In this document: piece after piece, positions 7,987 to 16,907 of the stretch
How the letters are laid out: each line of letters starts with the position of its first letter
Numbering within the stretch: the stretch's first letter is position 1
DNA from: Comamonadaceae bacterium
GTDB lineage: Bacteria > Pseudomonadota > Gammaproteobacteria > Burkholderiales > Burkholderiaceae_C
Assembly: GCA_947442105.1 (NCBI GenBank)
Contig: CANEVH010000025.1
Span: 1 to 55,181 of the forward strand
Reading direction: 5' to 3'
Length of the DNA stretch: 55,181 nt
Notes under the pieces: generated by a model
Told to the model about the DNA's origin: nothing
The model's database searches: none
What the model saw: the letters and a program-made list of their open reading frames with translations, nothing else
Translations under genes and position numbers: made by a program

Positions 7987-9176
7987 TGCGGATCAACGCC
8001 TTCAAAGAAGCCCTGGTTCCACAGGTTTCCCAGCATGTCACCCTCTGCCATGTATGCGGCTACTTGCTTGTTATCCCGTGCGCGGTGAATTTCGGTTCGA
8101 CCGCCACGCTTGACCAACCAGCAAACTTCGTCCAATTCCATGGCATTGAGAAAGTCTGGTGAATGCGTAGACACAAAAACTTGGCCACCCCGCTTCGCAT
8201 AGGCGCGAAATTCCTCGGCAAGCTCGACCATTAATTGCGGGTATAGCTGATTTTCTGGCTCCTCGACGCATAGCAAAGGGTGCGGCTTGGGGTCATGCAG
8301 CAAAGTCAGATAGGCGAACATTTTGATCGTCCCATCCGATACATAGCGATCAAGAAACGGCGTTTTGAATGAGCCGTCCTGAAACCGAAGCGTGAGGTAA
8401 CCATCGTCCATCAACTTGGGTTCCACCGAGCTCACACCGGGCACGCGCTGCGACATCGTGGACAGAATGGTTTGGAAAACTGCCGGGTGCTGTTCGTGAA
8501 AATATCGCGCGACCAATGGGAGGTTGTCGCCGCTTTCAGAGAGGTGTTCTGTGTCGCCCGATGCCTCTTTGCGTCCGCGCGCGGCGTTGATATGGAAATC
8601 GGACACATGCCAGTTCTCTATCAAACGCCGAAAAGCGCTGGCCGCTTTGAAGCGCTCAAACTGGCCCAAACCTTTGATGGCCAAAGTGTCTGGCGCGACT
8701 TTTTGGCTCTCGTTTTCAAGCTGTTCATCCGGGAGCTGGAAATCCTCCTCGTTGGTGATCGCGTAGCCCTCACCCCTGGAAAAGTCGAGAAAGTGGTAGG
8801 GGCTGCCGTACCGGCCGCGCTTGTAGCGCAATGTTTCCCGCTTCACCACGGGGGCGCCTGCCTCCTCGACGATTTCTAGCGAATACGTCACCAGCCGCTC
8901 TACCCCGGTAATCTCCATGCGGTATTGGAGCTCAATCAGAATCGCGTCCTTCTCGGGGTTACAGCCACGGCTGAGCACCTCCCGAAACCTGCCCCGCTTG
9001 TCCAGCGCCTGCCGCACATTGCCCTTGAGGCAGTCATGCAAAAAACCAAACACATCAAACAGCGTGGACTTGCCCGAGCCATTGGCACCAACCACCACGA
9101 GAAACGCGGGAATATCACGCAGCTGAACATCACGAAATGCTTTGAAATTCTTCAGGTGGATGGATTCAATTCTCAT
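7983..9176 (-). CDS. AAA ATPase, RecF/SMC-like (AAA_21), defence-type
   Basis: The protein has 397 residues. The N-terminus IESIHLKNFKAFRDV is typical of RecF/OLD-type ATPases. Walker A is GANGSGKST at residues 30-38. The ABC signature region is YVSDGTIKMFAYLTLL, Walker B is LLCVEEPENQLYP and the switch histidine is in STHSPDFLN. The coiled-coil insert is short, so it is closer to AAA_21/AAA_15 proteins than to Rad50. It is the first gene of a leftward run with DUF4276 (4-base overlap) and the restriction-modification enzyme. In related systems the ATPase senses a phage trigger and holds or releases the nuclease partner; that role is inferred here. Confidence 0.9.
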   Translation of the reverse strand: MRIESIHLKNFKAFRDVQLRDIPAFLVVVGANGSGKSTLFDVFGFLHDCLKGNVRQALDKRGRFREVLSRGCNPEKDAILIELQYRMEITGVERLVTYSLEIVEEAGAPVVKRETLRYKRGRYGSPYHFLDFSRGEGYAITNEEDFQLPDEQLENESQKVAPDTLAIKGLGQFERFKAASAFRRLIENWHVSDFHINAARGRKEASGDTEHLSESGDNLPLVARYFHEQHPAVFQTILSTMSQRVPGVSSVEPKLMDDGYLTLRFQDGSFKTPFLDRYVSDGTIKMFAYLTLLHDPKPHPLLCVEEPENQLYPQLMVELAEEFRAYAKRGGQVFVSTHSPDFLNAMELDEVCWLVKRGGRTEIHRARDNKQVAAYMAEGDMLGNLWNQGFFEGVDPQ

Positions 9177-9242
9177 AGCGTGGCTTCCAGACTGGGTGAG
9201 TGCGTGCGAGTTTCGCTTGATTCATAGCGGTGCTTGGGCACT

Positions 9243-9338
9243 TTAGCGGCTATGCGACAGACGGGCAGGCACATTTGTCTTTTGGGTGAACTCGACAACG
9301 CGGATGCCGGCCAGGGCCAGAGATTTGGCTACATGCAT
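9243..9338 (-). pseudogene. Remnant of a CoA-transferase 5' end (31 codons)
   Basis: From an ATG at 9338 this frame reads SLALAGIRVVEFTQK and then loses similarity and stops at 9243. The segment matches the CoA-transferase N-terminus at 3042 (RALPLAGVRVVEFTH) both in protein and DNA. It lies just upstream of the ATPase/DUF4276/restriction block, which suggests that the block was inserted into the 5' end of a CoA-transferase gene. The rest of the 305-base gap 9177-9481 holds no other gene; part of it must be the leader of malate synthase. Confidence 0.65.
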
Positions 9339-9481
9339 TTTTGTCACCAATGGATTGCAATTAAGCAGCATAGTAGCCGCGAAAGGATGCAATACATTAG
9401 CTGCCTACACTTTTGCACCGCGCGTGCGGAAGTCGCCCCCACCCCGCTCCCCTGCTTTTTGCTCTGAAGGAAAACTTAACT

Positions 9482-11713
9482 ATGGCCACCGCCCGCACTT
9501 CTATTGCACGCTTGCAAGTTGCCACCGTGCTACAGCAATTTATTGATAACCAGGTGCTGCCCGGCACGGGCATTGCGCCTGAGGCGTTTTGGAGTGGCTT
9601 TGACGCCATCGTGGCCGACTTAGCGCCCAAGAACATCGCCTTGCTGGCCGAGCGCGACCGCCTGCAACTGGAGATCGACGCCTGGCACAAGGCGCATCCC
9701 GGCCCGATTGCTGACATGGCGGCCTACCAGGCCTTTCTAGAAGGCATTGGCTACCTGGTGCCCGTGCCCAAAAAGACGCGCATCACTACCAAAAACGTGG
9801 ATGCCGAGCTGGCCGTGCAAGCGGGCCCGCAACTCGTGGTGCCGGTGCTCAATGCCCGCTATGCGCTGAACGCCGCCAACGCGCGCTGGGGCAGCTTGTA
9901 CGACGCGCTGTATGGCACGGACGTGATCTCAGAAGACGGCGGTGCCACCAAACTCAGCGCCACCGGCAAGCCCTACAACCCCAAGCGCGGCAAAAAAGTG
10001 ATCGCCTACGCCCGCCATGTGCTGGACCGCACTGCGCCCCTGCGCAAGGGTTCGCACATTGATTCGGTGGGCTACAGCGTCAAGGGCGGCAAGCTCGCGG
10101 TCGCGCTGAAAGACGGCAGCAGCACGGGTCTGCAAGACGCGGCGCAGTTCATCGGCTTCCAAGGCGCGGCCAAAGACCCGTCTTCGGTGCTGTTGCAGCA
10201 CAACGGCTTGCACCTGGACATCCGCATCGACCGCAACACCGCCATCGGCAAAAGCGATGCGGCCGGCGTGTGCGACCTGGTGCTAGAGGCCGCCCTGTCC
10301 ACCATCCTAGACCTGGAAGACTCGGTGGCCGTGGTGGATGCCGACGACAAAGTGCTGGCCTACAGCAACTGGCTGGGCATCTTGCAAGGCAGCTTGACCG
10401 AAACCATCCACAAAGGCGACAAAACCTTTACCCGAGGCCTGAACCCGGACCGCGTGTACACCGGCGCCGACGGCAAGCCAGTCACCTTGCATGGCCGCTC
10501 GCTGATGTTTGTGCGCAACGTGGGCCACCTGATGACCAACCCGGCCATCACCTACACCGCCGCCGATGGCAGCACGCATGAAATCCCCGAAGGCATTCTG
10601 GACGCCGTGGTCACCACCACCATCGCCCTGCACGACCTCAAGCGCACCAAGAAAGACGCCGCCGCAGGCATGGTGCGCAACTCGCGCAAGGGCTCGGTCT
10701 ATATCGTCAAGCCCAAAATGCACGGCCCGGCGGAAGTGGCGTTTGCCGACGAGCTGTTTGGCCGTGTGGAACAAATGTTGGGCCTGCCCGAGAGCACGGT
10801 GAAGCTGGGCATCATGGACGAAGAGCGCCGCACCAGCGTCAACCTGCAGGCCTGCATTGCGGCGGCCAGCAGCCGCGTGGCCTTTATCAACACCGGCTTT
10901 TTGGACCGCACCGGCGACGAAATGCACACCGCCATGCACGCCGGCCCCATGGTGCGCAAGGGCGACATGAAAACCAGCGCCTGGATACAAGCCTACGAGC
11001 GCAACAACGTGTTGGTGGGCCTGGCCTGCGGCCTGCGCGGCAAGGCGCAAATCGGCAAAGGCATGTGGGCCATGCCCGACCTGATGAAGGCCATGCTGGA
11101 GCAAAAAATTGCCCACCCCAAAGCCGGTGCCAACACCGCCTGGGTGCCCAGCCCTACTGGCGCCACGCTGCACGCCCTGCACTACCACCAGGTACTGGTC
11201 AGCGAGGTGCAAAAAGGCCTGGAAGCCATTGACGTGGCGAAAGAGCGCGCGGCCTTGTTGCACGGCCTGCTGACCATCCCCGTGGCCACCACGCCCAACT
11301 GGAGCGCCACCGAAAAGCAACAAGAGCTGGACAACAACGCCCAGGGCATTTTGGGCTACGTGGTGCGCTGGATCGACCAGGGCGTGGGCTGCTCCAAGGT
11401 GCCTGACATCCACAACGTCGGCCTGATGGAAGACCGCGCCACCCTGCGCATTTCCAGCCAACACATCGCCAACTGGCTGCTGCACCGCGTGGTGACCAAA
11501 AAGCAAGTGCAAGAAACATTCGAGCGCATGGCCGGTGTGGTGGACCAGCAAAACGCGGGTGACGCCGCTTACTCGCCCATGGCAGGGCACTTCAAAACCT
11601 CCATGGCCTACAAGGCGGCGTGCGATCTGGTGTTCAAAGGACTGGAGCAGCCTAGCGGCTACACCGAGCCGCTGCTGCATGCCTGGCGGCTGAAGGTGAA
11701 GGCCAAGGCTTGA
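9482..11713 (+). CDS. glcB: Malate synthase G
   Basis: This cytosolic enzyme of 743 residues condenses glyoxylate with acetyl-CoA to malate; the family is about 720-745 residues. It shows the malate synthase G pattern throughout, including the active-site arginine region [16 protein letters not shown] (near residue 345), [18 protein letters not shown], and the C-terminal [17 protein letters not shown]. The ATG at 9482 has AAGGAAA upstream and matches the family start. The gene stands alone with its own terminator. A fragment resembling its last codons occurs at 14291-14390. Confidence 0.97.
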   Translation: MATARTSIARLQVATVLQQFIDNQVLPGTGIAPEAFWSGFDAIVADLAPKNIALLAERDRLQLEIDAWHKAHPGPIADMAAYQAFLEGIGYLVPVPKKTRITTKNVDAELAVQAGPQLVVPVLNARYALNAANARWGSLYDALYGTDVISEDGGATKLSATGKPYNPKRGKKVIAYARHVLDRTAPLRKGSHIDSVGYSVKGGKLAVALKDGSSTGLQDAAQFIGFQGAAKDPSSVLLQHNGLHLDIRIDRNTAIGKSDAAGVCDLVLEAALSTILDLEDSVAVVDADDKVLAYSNWLGILQGSLTETIHKGDKTFTRGLNPDRVYTGADGKPVTLHGRSLMFVRNVGHLMTNPAITYTAADGSTHEIPEGILDAVVTTTIALHDLKRTKKDAAAGMVRNSRKGSVYIVKPKMHGPAEVAFADELFGRVEQMLGLPESTVKLGIMDEERRTSVNLQACIAAASSRVAFINTGFLDRTGDEMHTAMHAGPMVRKGDMKTSAWIQAYERNNVLVGLACGLRGKAQIGKGMWAMPDLMKAMLEQKIAHPKAGANTAWVPSPTGATLHALHYHQVLVSEVQKGLEAIDVAKERAALLHGLLTIPVATTPNWSATEKQQELDNNAQGILGYVVRWIDQGVGCSKVPDIHNVGLMEDRATLRISSQHIANWLLHRVVTKKQVQETFERMAGVVDQQNAGDAAYSPMAGHFKTSMAYKAACDLVFKGLEQPSGYTEPLLHAWRLKVKAKA

Positions 11714-11743
11714 AGCTGATACTGGCGCCTTGAGGCGCTCGCG

Positions 11744-11772
11744 AAAACGGCATCTGCGGGTGCCGTTTTTTT
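11744..11772 (+). terminator. Rho-independent terminator of glcB
   Basis: AACGGCA (11746-11752) pairs with TGCCGTT (11761-11767), followed by a T run to 11772, about 30 bases after the glcB stop. Confidence 0.88.
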
Positions 11773-11858
11773 GGCGTGTGCCGCAGCCACGTCAGCGCGC
11801 TAAACCTCTTTAGTTGCAATATCCCTCCTAGTGGGGGCGGGCCTTACCATGGCGCACG

Positions 11859-12974
11859 CTATTTGCGCCCACCGCCTTGAAAAAATGCGATGCGCTCAGC
11901 GTCCTCAGGATGGCTAGAAAACGCGATGCCCAGCCAGCGCCCCACATCGCTGTTCGCCCCGCCCGAACGGCCTTTGGTTGCAAGGGCCTCGCGCTTGGCT
12001 TTGAGCTTGTCAAACAAGGTCACCATGGCGCTGGGAGGAATGCCTGCCGCGTTCAACACATCCAGAGAATAAGCATCTGCCTCGCGCTCCGCTTGGCGGG
12101 AGTAGTCTGCTTGCCCCAGCCAGGTGGGCAAGGTCGCCAGTGCCCAGCTGAAGTCCCCCCAAAGCGTGCTCGCTATCACGCCCATGACGGAGGCTTGCAC
12201 CAGCATGCGCATGCCATGGCGGTGGTGCACATGGCCCAATTCGTGGCCAAGAACGGCCACCAGCGTGCGCGTATCACCTTCCACCAGGTCCACCATGTCG
12301 TCGGTCATCACCATGGTGCCACCGGGCAGTGCAAACGCGTTGGGGCCAATATGGCTCTTGCGAAACTCCAGCCGCCATGCTGGCGGCCGGGTGGACTCTT
12401 GCGCCGACAGGGCCTGCGCAAAAGCCTGGCGTATCGTTTCTTGCTGTGCCGGCGCTAGCTGGCTGGGTTGCAACAACCCGGCCTCTAGTTGCTCCAGGGT
12501 GATGGCCCCAATTCTCTCGTCGATGGAATGCGGGGTGATCGTCAACACCGCTTGCGCGAGCACGGGCAAGCCCCATTGGTAGCCCGCCACCAGCAGCAGC
12601 ACAAGCCCGAGTGCCAAAGCGCTGACCCAGCGCCAACTCTGCTGCGCCAAGACAATGGCGGTATCCGCAAACCCGTTGGCCTGCCGCCAAGAATCCCACG
12701 CCACGGTGTCATCACACTGCAGCACCGCATTGCCTGGCAACTGTGCGCTGCGCCGGCCGTGGCGGGTCCGCTCAGACCACTGCACTTGGGACAGCGGAAC
12801 CTCCAGCGTTTGCGCACCCAAGCGCACCTGCAAGGTCGATTGGTGAATGTGCAGCTCCGCCGCCTGCGCCTGGGCCGACCGGCCATCAAAGTAGATGGCG
12901 CCCAGCCCTGGAACTAGCGGCAAAGGCCCAGCCTCAGAGCCCGACATCGAAGCCAAAAAAGTCGCCCGACGCAT
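11859..12974 (-). CDS. M48-family zinc metallopeptidase, membrane-anchored
   Basis: The protein has 371 residues. A soluble N-terminal region (about 1-110) precedes one membrane segment (ALALGLVLLLVAGYQW, near 115-135). The M48 catalytic domain follows with the zinc motif HELGH near residue 243 and the third ligand in EREADAYSL. This is the layout of periplasmic/inner-membrane proteases of the BepA/LoiP/HtpX-like group. Its start overlaps the end of the YjgN gene by up to 41 bases; an ATG at 12947 would cut the overlap to 14. Neither has a strong ribosome-binding site, so the start is uncertain. YjgN plus M48 pairs recur in betaproteobacteria; the substrate is unknown. Confidence 0.92.
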   Translation of the reverse strand: MRRATFLASMSGSEAGPLPLVPGLGAIYFDGRSAQAQAAELHIHQSTLQVRLGAQTLEVPLSQVQWSERTRHGRRSAQLPGNAVLQCDDTVAWDSWRQANGFADTAIVLAQQSWRWVSALALGLVLLLVAGYQWGLPVLAQAVLTITPHSIDERIGAITLEQLEAGLLQPSQLAPAQQETIRQAFAQALSAQESTRPPAWRLEFRKSHIGPNAFALPGGTMVMTDDMVDLVEGDTRTLVAVLGHELGHVHHRHGMRMLVQASVMGVIASTLWGDFSWALATLPTWLGQADYSRQAEREADAYSLDVLNAAGIPPSAMVTLFDKLKAKREALATKGRSGGANSDVGRWLGIAFSSHPEDAERIAFFQGGGRK

Positions 12975-14175
12975 CGCCCATTGCGCTGCCCTGGGCCAGG
13001 GACGACGCAGCCGTCCACTGCGCTGGGTCCGCAGTGGACGCCAGCTGCACCGACTCCAAGCGCAGGCGTGTCATCGCAACCTTGGCATAGGGCCAATACA
13101 AACCCAGGGTCAGCAACATGAGCAGCCAATTCTTCACGCTCAAGGCCATCATCGGTGCCACCCCCAGGGTGCTGGTGAACTGCAGATGCTCACTGCGCGT
13201 ACCACTCCACACCAAATTCTGAAACCGCGCAACGATATAAGGGGTGGCCAAGGAGTACAAAAGCGCACCCAAGGCAATCATCAACAAGCCAAAAAAAATC
13301 AAACTGAGGATGTTGTTTTGCAATTCTTCGAGCTTTGTTCCCATACTGAAAAAGCCAAAGGAAAGAATAAATACAAACACCCCAAGTAAAATGTATGCCA
13401 GCAACACAATACCCACGCACTTTAACGTTGTCCAGTAATAATCCGTAAGCTTGGTTGTAAAGACGGTGGCCTCTGCACTAAAACGATAATTTTGGTGCTG
13501 GTAATATTTGAGTCTGTACAAAAGCCACGGTACTACAGCAATGCTGGCAAAGACAATCAAACCGAGCGCCAGACTATCAAACCAAGCCATTTTGTGGTTG
13601 GGGTCGGGGTCTGACATCGCAGGGGCAAGCAAGGACAGCGTAAGCAGGGCGATACTGGGCAAAAATAAAGGAAGCCACGCTAGGTAAGCCTGTTTTGTGC
13701 TACCGCTAAACGCAAACCGCAAGCCGCGCCAGCTTGTGTTTGAAAGACGAAAACACATAGAAGAACGAAAAAGCACGGGCCACAATGCCGCAACGACAAG
13801 AAATGCAAGAAAACCAGCAGTAGGCGAAAATTCGCCAGCCACCGAATACAAAGCAAACCCGACAACCACAATGACAAAACCTTTGAACATTTGCAATGGC
13901 GCTCCATGAAAATGGAGTGGGTCGGAATCGATCAAGGTATTTGAATAAAAGTAGCGCAAACGCCGCACTTTGGCCCAAGGAAGGTACAAACCTACCGTTA
14001 CCAAGGTCAATAACAGATTGACAATCCAAATACGAAAATACTCGCTACCCGACCCTGTAAATTCAATAAGCAGTGGCCGTGGAACCGACTCTTGCCTTTC
14101 AGGAATAATATGCAAGGAGTCCGCAGAGGCCATGTGGGGTGGAACCGTTGGTTCCGTTTGATGCGCAATCGACAT
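12934..14175 (-). CDS. YjgN-family (DUF898) membrane protein
   Basis: This integral inner-membrane protein has 413 residues and about eight hydrophobic segments in two similar halves. Each half starts with a segment of the type LLLTLVTVGLYLPWAKVR, the hallmark of DUF898 (first near residue 55, again near 375 as LLMLLTLGLYWPYAKV). The ATG at 14175 has AAGGA 7 bases upstream and is preferred over a TTG at 14202. It is followed, with overlap, by the M48 peptidase gene, and the two are probably one operon. The function of DUF898 proteins is not known. Confidence 0.9.
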   Translation of the reverse strand: MSIAHQTEPTVPPHMASADSLHIIPERQESVPRPLLIEFTGSGSEYFRIWIVNLLLTLVTVGLYLPWAKVRRLRYFYSNTLIDSDPLHFHGAPLQMFKGFVIVVVGFALYSVAGEFSPTAGFLAFLVVAALWPVLFRSSMCFRLSNTSWRGLRFAFSGSTKQAYLAWLPLFLPSIALLTLSLLAPAMSDPDPNHKMAWFDSLALGLIVFASIAVVPWLLYRLKYYQHQNYRFSAEATVFTTKLTDYYWTTLKCVGIVLLAYILLGVFVFILSFGFFSMGTKLEELQNNILSLIFFGLLMIALGALLYSLATPYIVARFQNLVWSGTRSEHLQFTSTLGVAPMMALSVKNWLLMLLTLGLYWPYAKVAMTRLRLESVQLASTADPAQWTAASSLAQGSAMGDASGDFFGFDVGL

Positions 14176-14290
14176 ACAAAAATCCTTGACTTGAGATTGC
14201 AATAATGGAAGACGACCCGCGGTAAATTATGCCCTTGCTTCTCAAGCTTTCTTGGGATTTATCGGGTTTTCTCGGGTTATTGCGGCAATG

Positions 14291-14390
14291 AAAGCCATGA
14301 AAATTGGCCAAAGCCGCAGGGCCAGCTACGCGCTGGTGTTCAAGAGCCTGGCGCAAGCCAGCTGCTACACCAAGCCGCTGTTGCAGCTTG
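14291..14390 (+). pseudogene. Decayed fragment resembling the C-terminus of malate synthase G
   Basis: The frame reads YALVFKSLAQASCYTKPLLQ, which aligns with [20 protein letters not shown] near the end of glcB at 11.6 kb, at both protein and DNA level. There is no upstream catalytic region and no proper stop at the expected place. It lies in the 256-base gap between yjgN and the fic gene, otherwise without a gene. A scar from duplication or recombination of glcB is the simplest reading. Confidence 0.55.
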
Positions 14391-14431
14391 GCAATATTGG
14401 CCAAAGCCGAAACAGGCCTGGCTTTGCGCAG

Positions 14432-15784
14432 CTACTGGCTGCGCCCCGCCTTCCAATGGGCATAGTCCGAAGGCCGCAGGCCGTAGCGCGCCAGCACGCC
14501 CTCGTGCAGGCGGCGCAGCTCTTGCACCACAAGCGCCTGCACTTGCGGCTGTTCGGGCGCTGGCACCTGGTTTTTGACGGCGTGCGCGATGGTGGGCAGC
14601 GGGTCCAGCTCGGGGTGGGTGATCAGCGCCCGGATGGTTTGTTTAATGAAGTCGCGCCAGGCCAGACGCAGGGGATCGGGCTCGGCCAGGTCTTGCTTGA
14701 TGGCCAGGTATTCCTGGGTGGAGCGCTCGTAGGCCCAGACATACAGGTCGCGCAGCAGTTCCACCCGCGTCATCTCATACACGCCCAGCATGGCGCGGCT
14801 GTAGGCTTGCTCCGGCACGTCCAAAAAAGTCAGCGGGCACAGATTGGCGCGAAACAGTGGCAAATTGGCCGCCAATCGCGATGTGCGTTTATTCATGTCC
14901 GCAAAGGGCTGCAAATAGGGCAGATGCACCATCATGAAGAAAGACTGCTCAAACGGGTCGCTGATTTGCCGGGCCTTGGCGAGTACCGCGTCCAGCGCGT
15001 CTTCTAGTTGCTGTGGCGTTGACAAGGGCCGATAAACACTTGCGCCAATGTCCACCGCGTGCTGGCGAACACGGCCTTCGTCGGCAGGGTTGGGCAGCAG
15101 GTTTTCTGCCAGGGCGCTGTGCAGATTCATCACCGTGAAGCGGTTGAATTCGGCGCTGTCGATGTTTTCCACCAAAAACTCGACTGCAGTCTTGTGGTTC
15201 AAAATCATTTGCGTCTCTAGAGCGGCTTTGCCGTGCGCGGCCTTACCGCGTTCTATGAGTTCGCGCGTGTCGAGCCGGGAATAGGTGTTGCCCTCCAGGT
15301 GGCTTGACGCCCAGGACAGGTCAATGAGCAGCCGGTTCAAAATGGCACGGCTGTAGGTGCCAGCGGGCTGACCGGCGTCTGCCGTAGTGCCCATGGTGCG
15401 CAACTGGCTGCGCAAGGACGCCGGAAGATAGCAGGTGGTGTTGGGCACGTAGGCGTCCAAAAAGTCTCGCTGGTAGGCCACCGGTTTGCGCGCCTGAACG
15501 GGCTGGTTGACGTAGGCCAGAATGTCCTGGCTGTCTGCGGACACCGGGATGTAGCTGGGGAAAACGTCGTCGGTGGCGGCCACCGGGACCACCGTGGCCG
15601 CGCCGAAGTAGCGGCGGGCTCTGGCCTCCCCTTGGGCGGTGATCTGCCCGCTCTCTATCCCCTTGGCGAGCAGGCGCTGCGCGGTGCGCCGGGCAAGGCC
15701 CGGGTGCTGCGCCACGATCTCGGCCAAGGTCAGCCCCTTGTCGGACGCCAGAATGCTTTGCAGTAAATCGGTGGTGGATGGCAT
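14432..15784 (-). CDS. Fic-domain protein (probable AMPylator), class II
   Basis: The protein has 450 residues. An N-terminal winged-helix-like segment (about 1-50) precedes the Fic core. An inhibitory-helix motif SSHLEGN lies near residue 160, N-terminal to the core, which defines class II self-inhibited Fic proteins. The Fic motif near residue 284-300 reads HLPYLQPFADMNKRTSR, a variant of HPFxDGNGR in which the first His is replaced and GNGR is NKRTSR. This variant is common in large bacterial Fic proteins, and activity is uncertain. Targets are unknown. Six 11-bp tandem repeats lie 29-93 bases upstream of the start. Confidence 0.9.
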   Translation of the reverse strand: MPSTTDLLQSILASDKGLTLAEIVAQHPGLARRTAQRLLAKGIESGQITAQGEARARRYFGAATVVPVAATDDVFPSYIPVSADSQDILAYVNQPVQARKPVAYQRDFLDAYVPNTTCYLPASLRSQLRTMGTTADAGQPAGTYSRAILNRLLIDLSWASSHLEGNTYSRLDTRELIERGKAAHGKAALETQMILNHKTAVEFLVENIDSAEFNRFTVMNLHSALAENLLPNPADEGRVRQHAVDIGASVYRPLSTPQQLEDALDAVLAKARQISDPFEQSFFMMVHLPYLQPFADMNKRTSRLAANLPLFRANLCPLTFLDVPEQAYSRAMLGVYEMTRVELLRDLYVWAYERSTQEYLAIKQDLAEPDPLRLAWRDFIKQTIRALITHPELDPLPTIAHAVKNQVPAPEQPQVQALVVQELRRLHEGVLARYGLRPSDYAHWKAGRSQ

Positions 15785-15812
15785 GGTGGCTTGGGCGCAG
15801 GCATTGGCATAT

Positions 15813-15877
15813 TGGCGCAGTTCTGGCGCGATTATGGCGCAGTTCTGGCGCTATTTGGCGCGATTTTGGCGCGATTC
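15813..15877. repeat. Six tandem 11-bp repeats upstream of the fic gene
   Basis: Units starting at 15813, 15824, 15835, 15846 (10 bases), 15856 and 15867 follow the pattern TGGCGC(A/G/T)(G/A)TT plus one base. The period is close to one helical turn, so the same face of DNA is presented six times. The array lies between the start of fic (15784) and the end of the reductase gene (15929) and so occupies its promoter region. A cooperative operator is possible; simple slippage is the alternative. Confidence 0.8.
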
Positions 15878-15928
15878 TCCTGAACCGCGCCACTTGAGGA
15901 GACACAGTGGAGGCGCCTGATAGCCTGG

Positions 15929-16903
15929 CTAATCGCCAACGGACCCCAAGCCGCCCCACTCCACCGCACACCGCGCCGCCGCCAGATCCCAGCCCGCCCA
16001 TCCACAGCTCTTAAAAAAGACCGGGCCACTGTTGCGGCTTGACGCATAGCCCGCCCAGACCGGCGTTTGCCCAATAACGTCGCCCAGCGTGGGCAAGGCG
16101 CCGACCGCAATACCCGCCTGCGGCAAATCGCCCGCCTCGTGGTCGGCGTCGCGGGTGTCCACCACCAGCGTGCCCTCGGCGCCCAAGCGGCGGCAGATGG
16201 TGGCGTCCCACTCCACCATGCGCGGGGTGAAGGCGCCTACTGCGGCCACAAAGGCGTTGGGGCGCGGCATGGCGCGCAGGGCCACGGCCTGGGCCGAAGT
16301 GGTGCTGACCACCAGCGGGCAATCGGCCAGTGCGGCGTCCGCATCGTCCACCCGCCGGGCGCCCAGGCCCAGCCTGTGGCAGTGGCGCACCAGGGCGTCG
16401 GCAGAAGCCGCGCTGCGCGATGCCACCCACACCTCGCGCACGCCCAAGCCCGCTGCAAAAGCCTCCACATGCGAGTGCCCCTGCACGCCCGCGCCCACCA
16501 CCAGCAGCGGACCGTCGGTGTAGCGCGCCAGTTTTTGCGCAGCCAGCAGCGACACGGCGGCTGTGCGCCGCGCCGTGACCGTGGGGCCGTCCAAAATGCA
16601 CAGGCGCTGGCCAGTGACGGCGTCAAACACCACCACGTCGCCCTGGATGCTGGGCAAAGCGCGCGTGGCGTTGTCGGGAATAAAGGTAATGAGCTTGCTG
16701 ATGGCCAGCCGCGCGTCGGTGGCGGGCATGACGAAAAAGCTGCCGCCCCCGGCCAGCGGCTGCACCAGGCGCGCGGGCACGGTCACAGTGGGGTCGCGCA
16801 ACAAGGCCTCCAGGTGCTGGGCCAGGGCGGGGTATGGCAGGGCCTGGGCGGTTTGGGCGGGGGTGAGCTGTGTTGGGCTTTGCGTGTTGAGGTGCGTAGT
16901 CAT
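15929..16903 (-). CDS. Ornithine cyclodeaminase / mu-crystallin family reductase
   Basis: The protein has 324 residues with the family fold: a substrate-binding N-terminal part (RLAISKLITFIPDN; the Lys is usually catalytic) and a Rossmann domain with the dinucleotide loop VVGAGVQGHSHVEAF near residues 135-150. The VQGHSHVEAF form is typical of the bifunctional delta1-pyrroline-2-carboxylate/delta1-piperideine-2-carboxylate reductases rather than true ornithine cyclodeaminase, so ketimine reduction with NAD(P)H is the likelier reaction. It starts 4 bases after the M20 amidohydrolase stop, which points to a common transcript and to amino-acid or acyl-amino-acid breakdown. Confidence 0.87.
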   Translation of the reverse strand: MTTHLNTQSPTQLTPAQTAQALPYPALAQHLEALLRDPTVTVPARLVQPLAGGGSFFVMPATDARLAISKLITFIPDNATRALPSIQGDVVVFDAVTGQRLCILDGPTVTARRTAAVSLLAAQKLARYTDGPLLVVGAGVQGHSHVEAFAAGLGVREVWVASRSAASADALVRHCHRLGLGARRVDDADAALADCPLVVSTTSAQAVALRAMPRPNAFVAAVGAFTPRMVEWDATICRRLGAEGTLVVDTRDADHEAGDLPQAGIAVGALPTLGDVIGQTPVWAGYASSRNSGPVFFKSCGWAGWDLAAARCAVEWGGLGSVGD

Positions 16904-16907
16904 GCAC

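Noticed and set aside
10307..11680. A 457-codon open frame antisense to glcB
   Set aside because: It mirrors a well-conserved malate synthase, is rich in His/Gly/Val as expected from antisense of GC-rich DNA, and matches no family.
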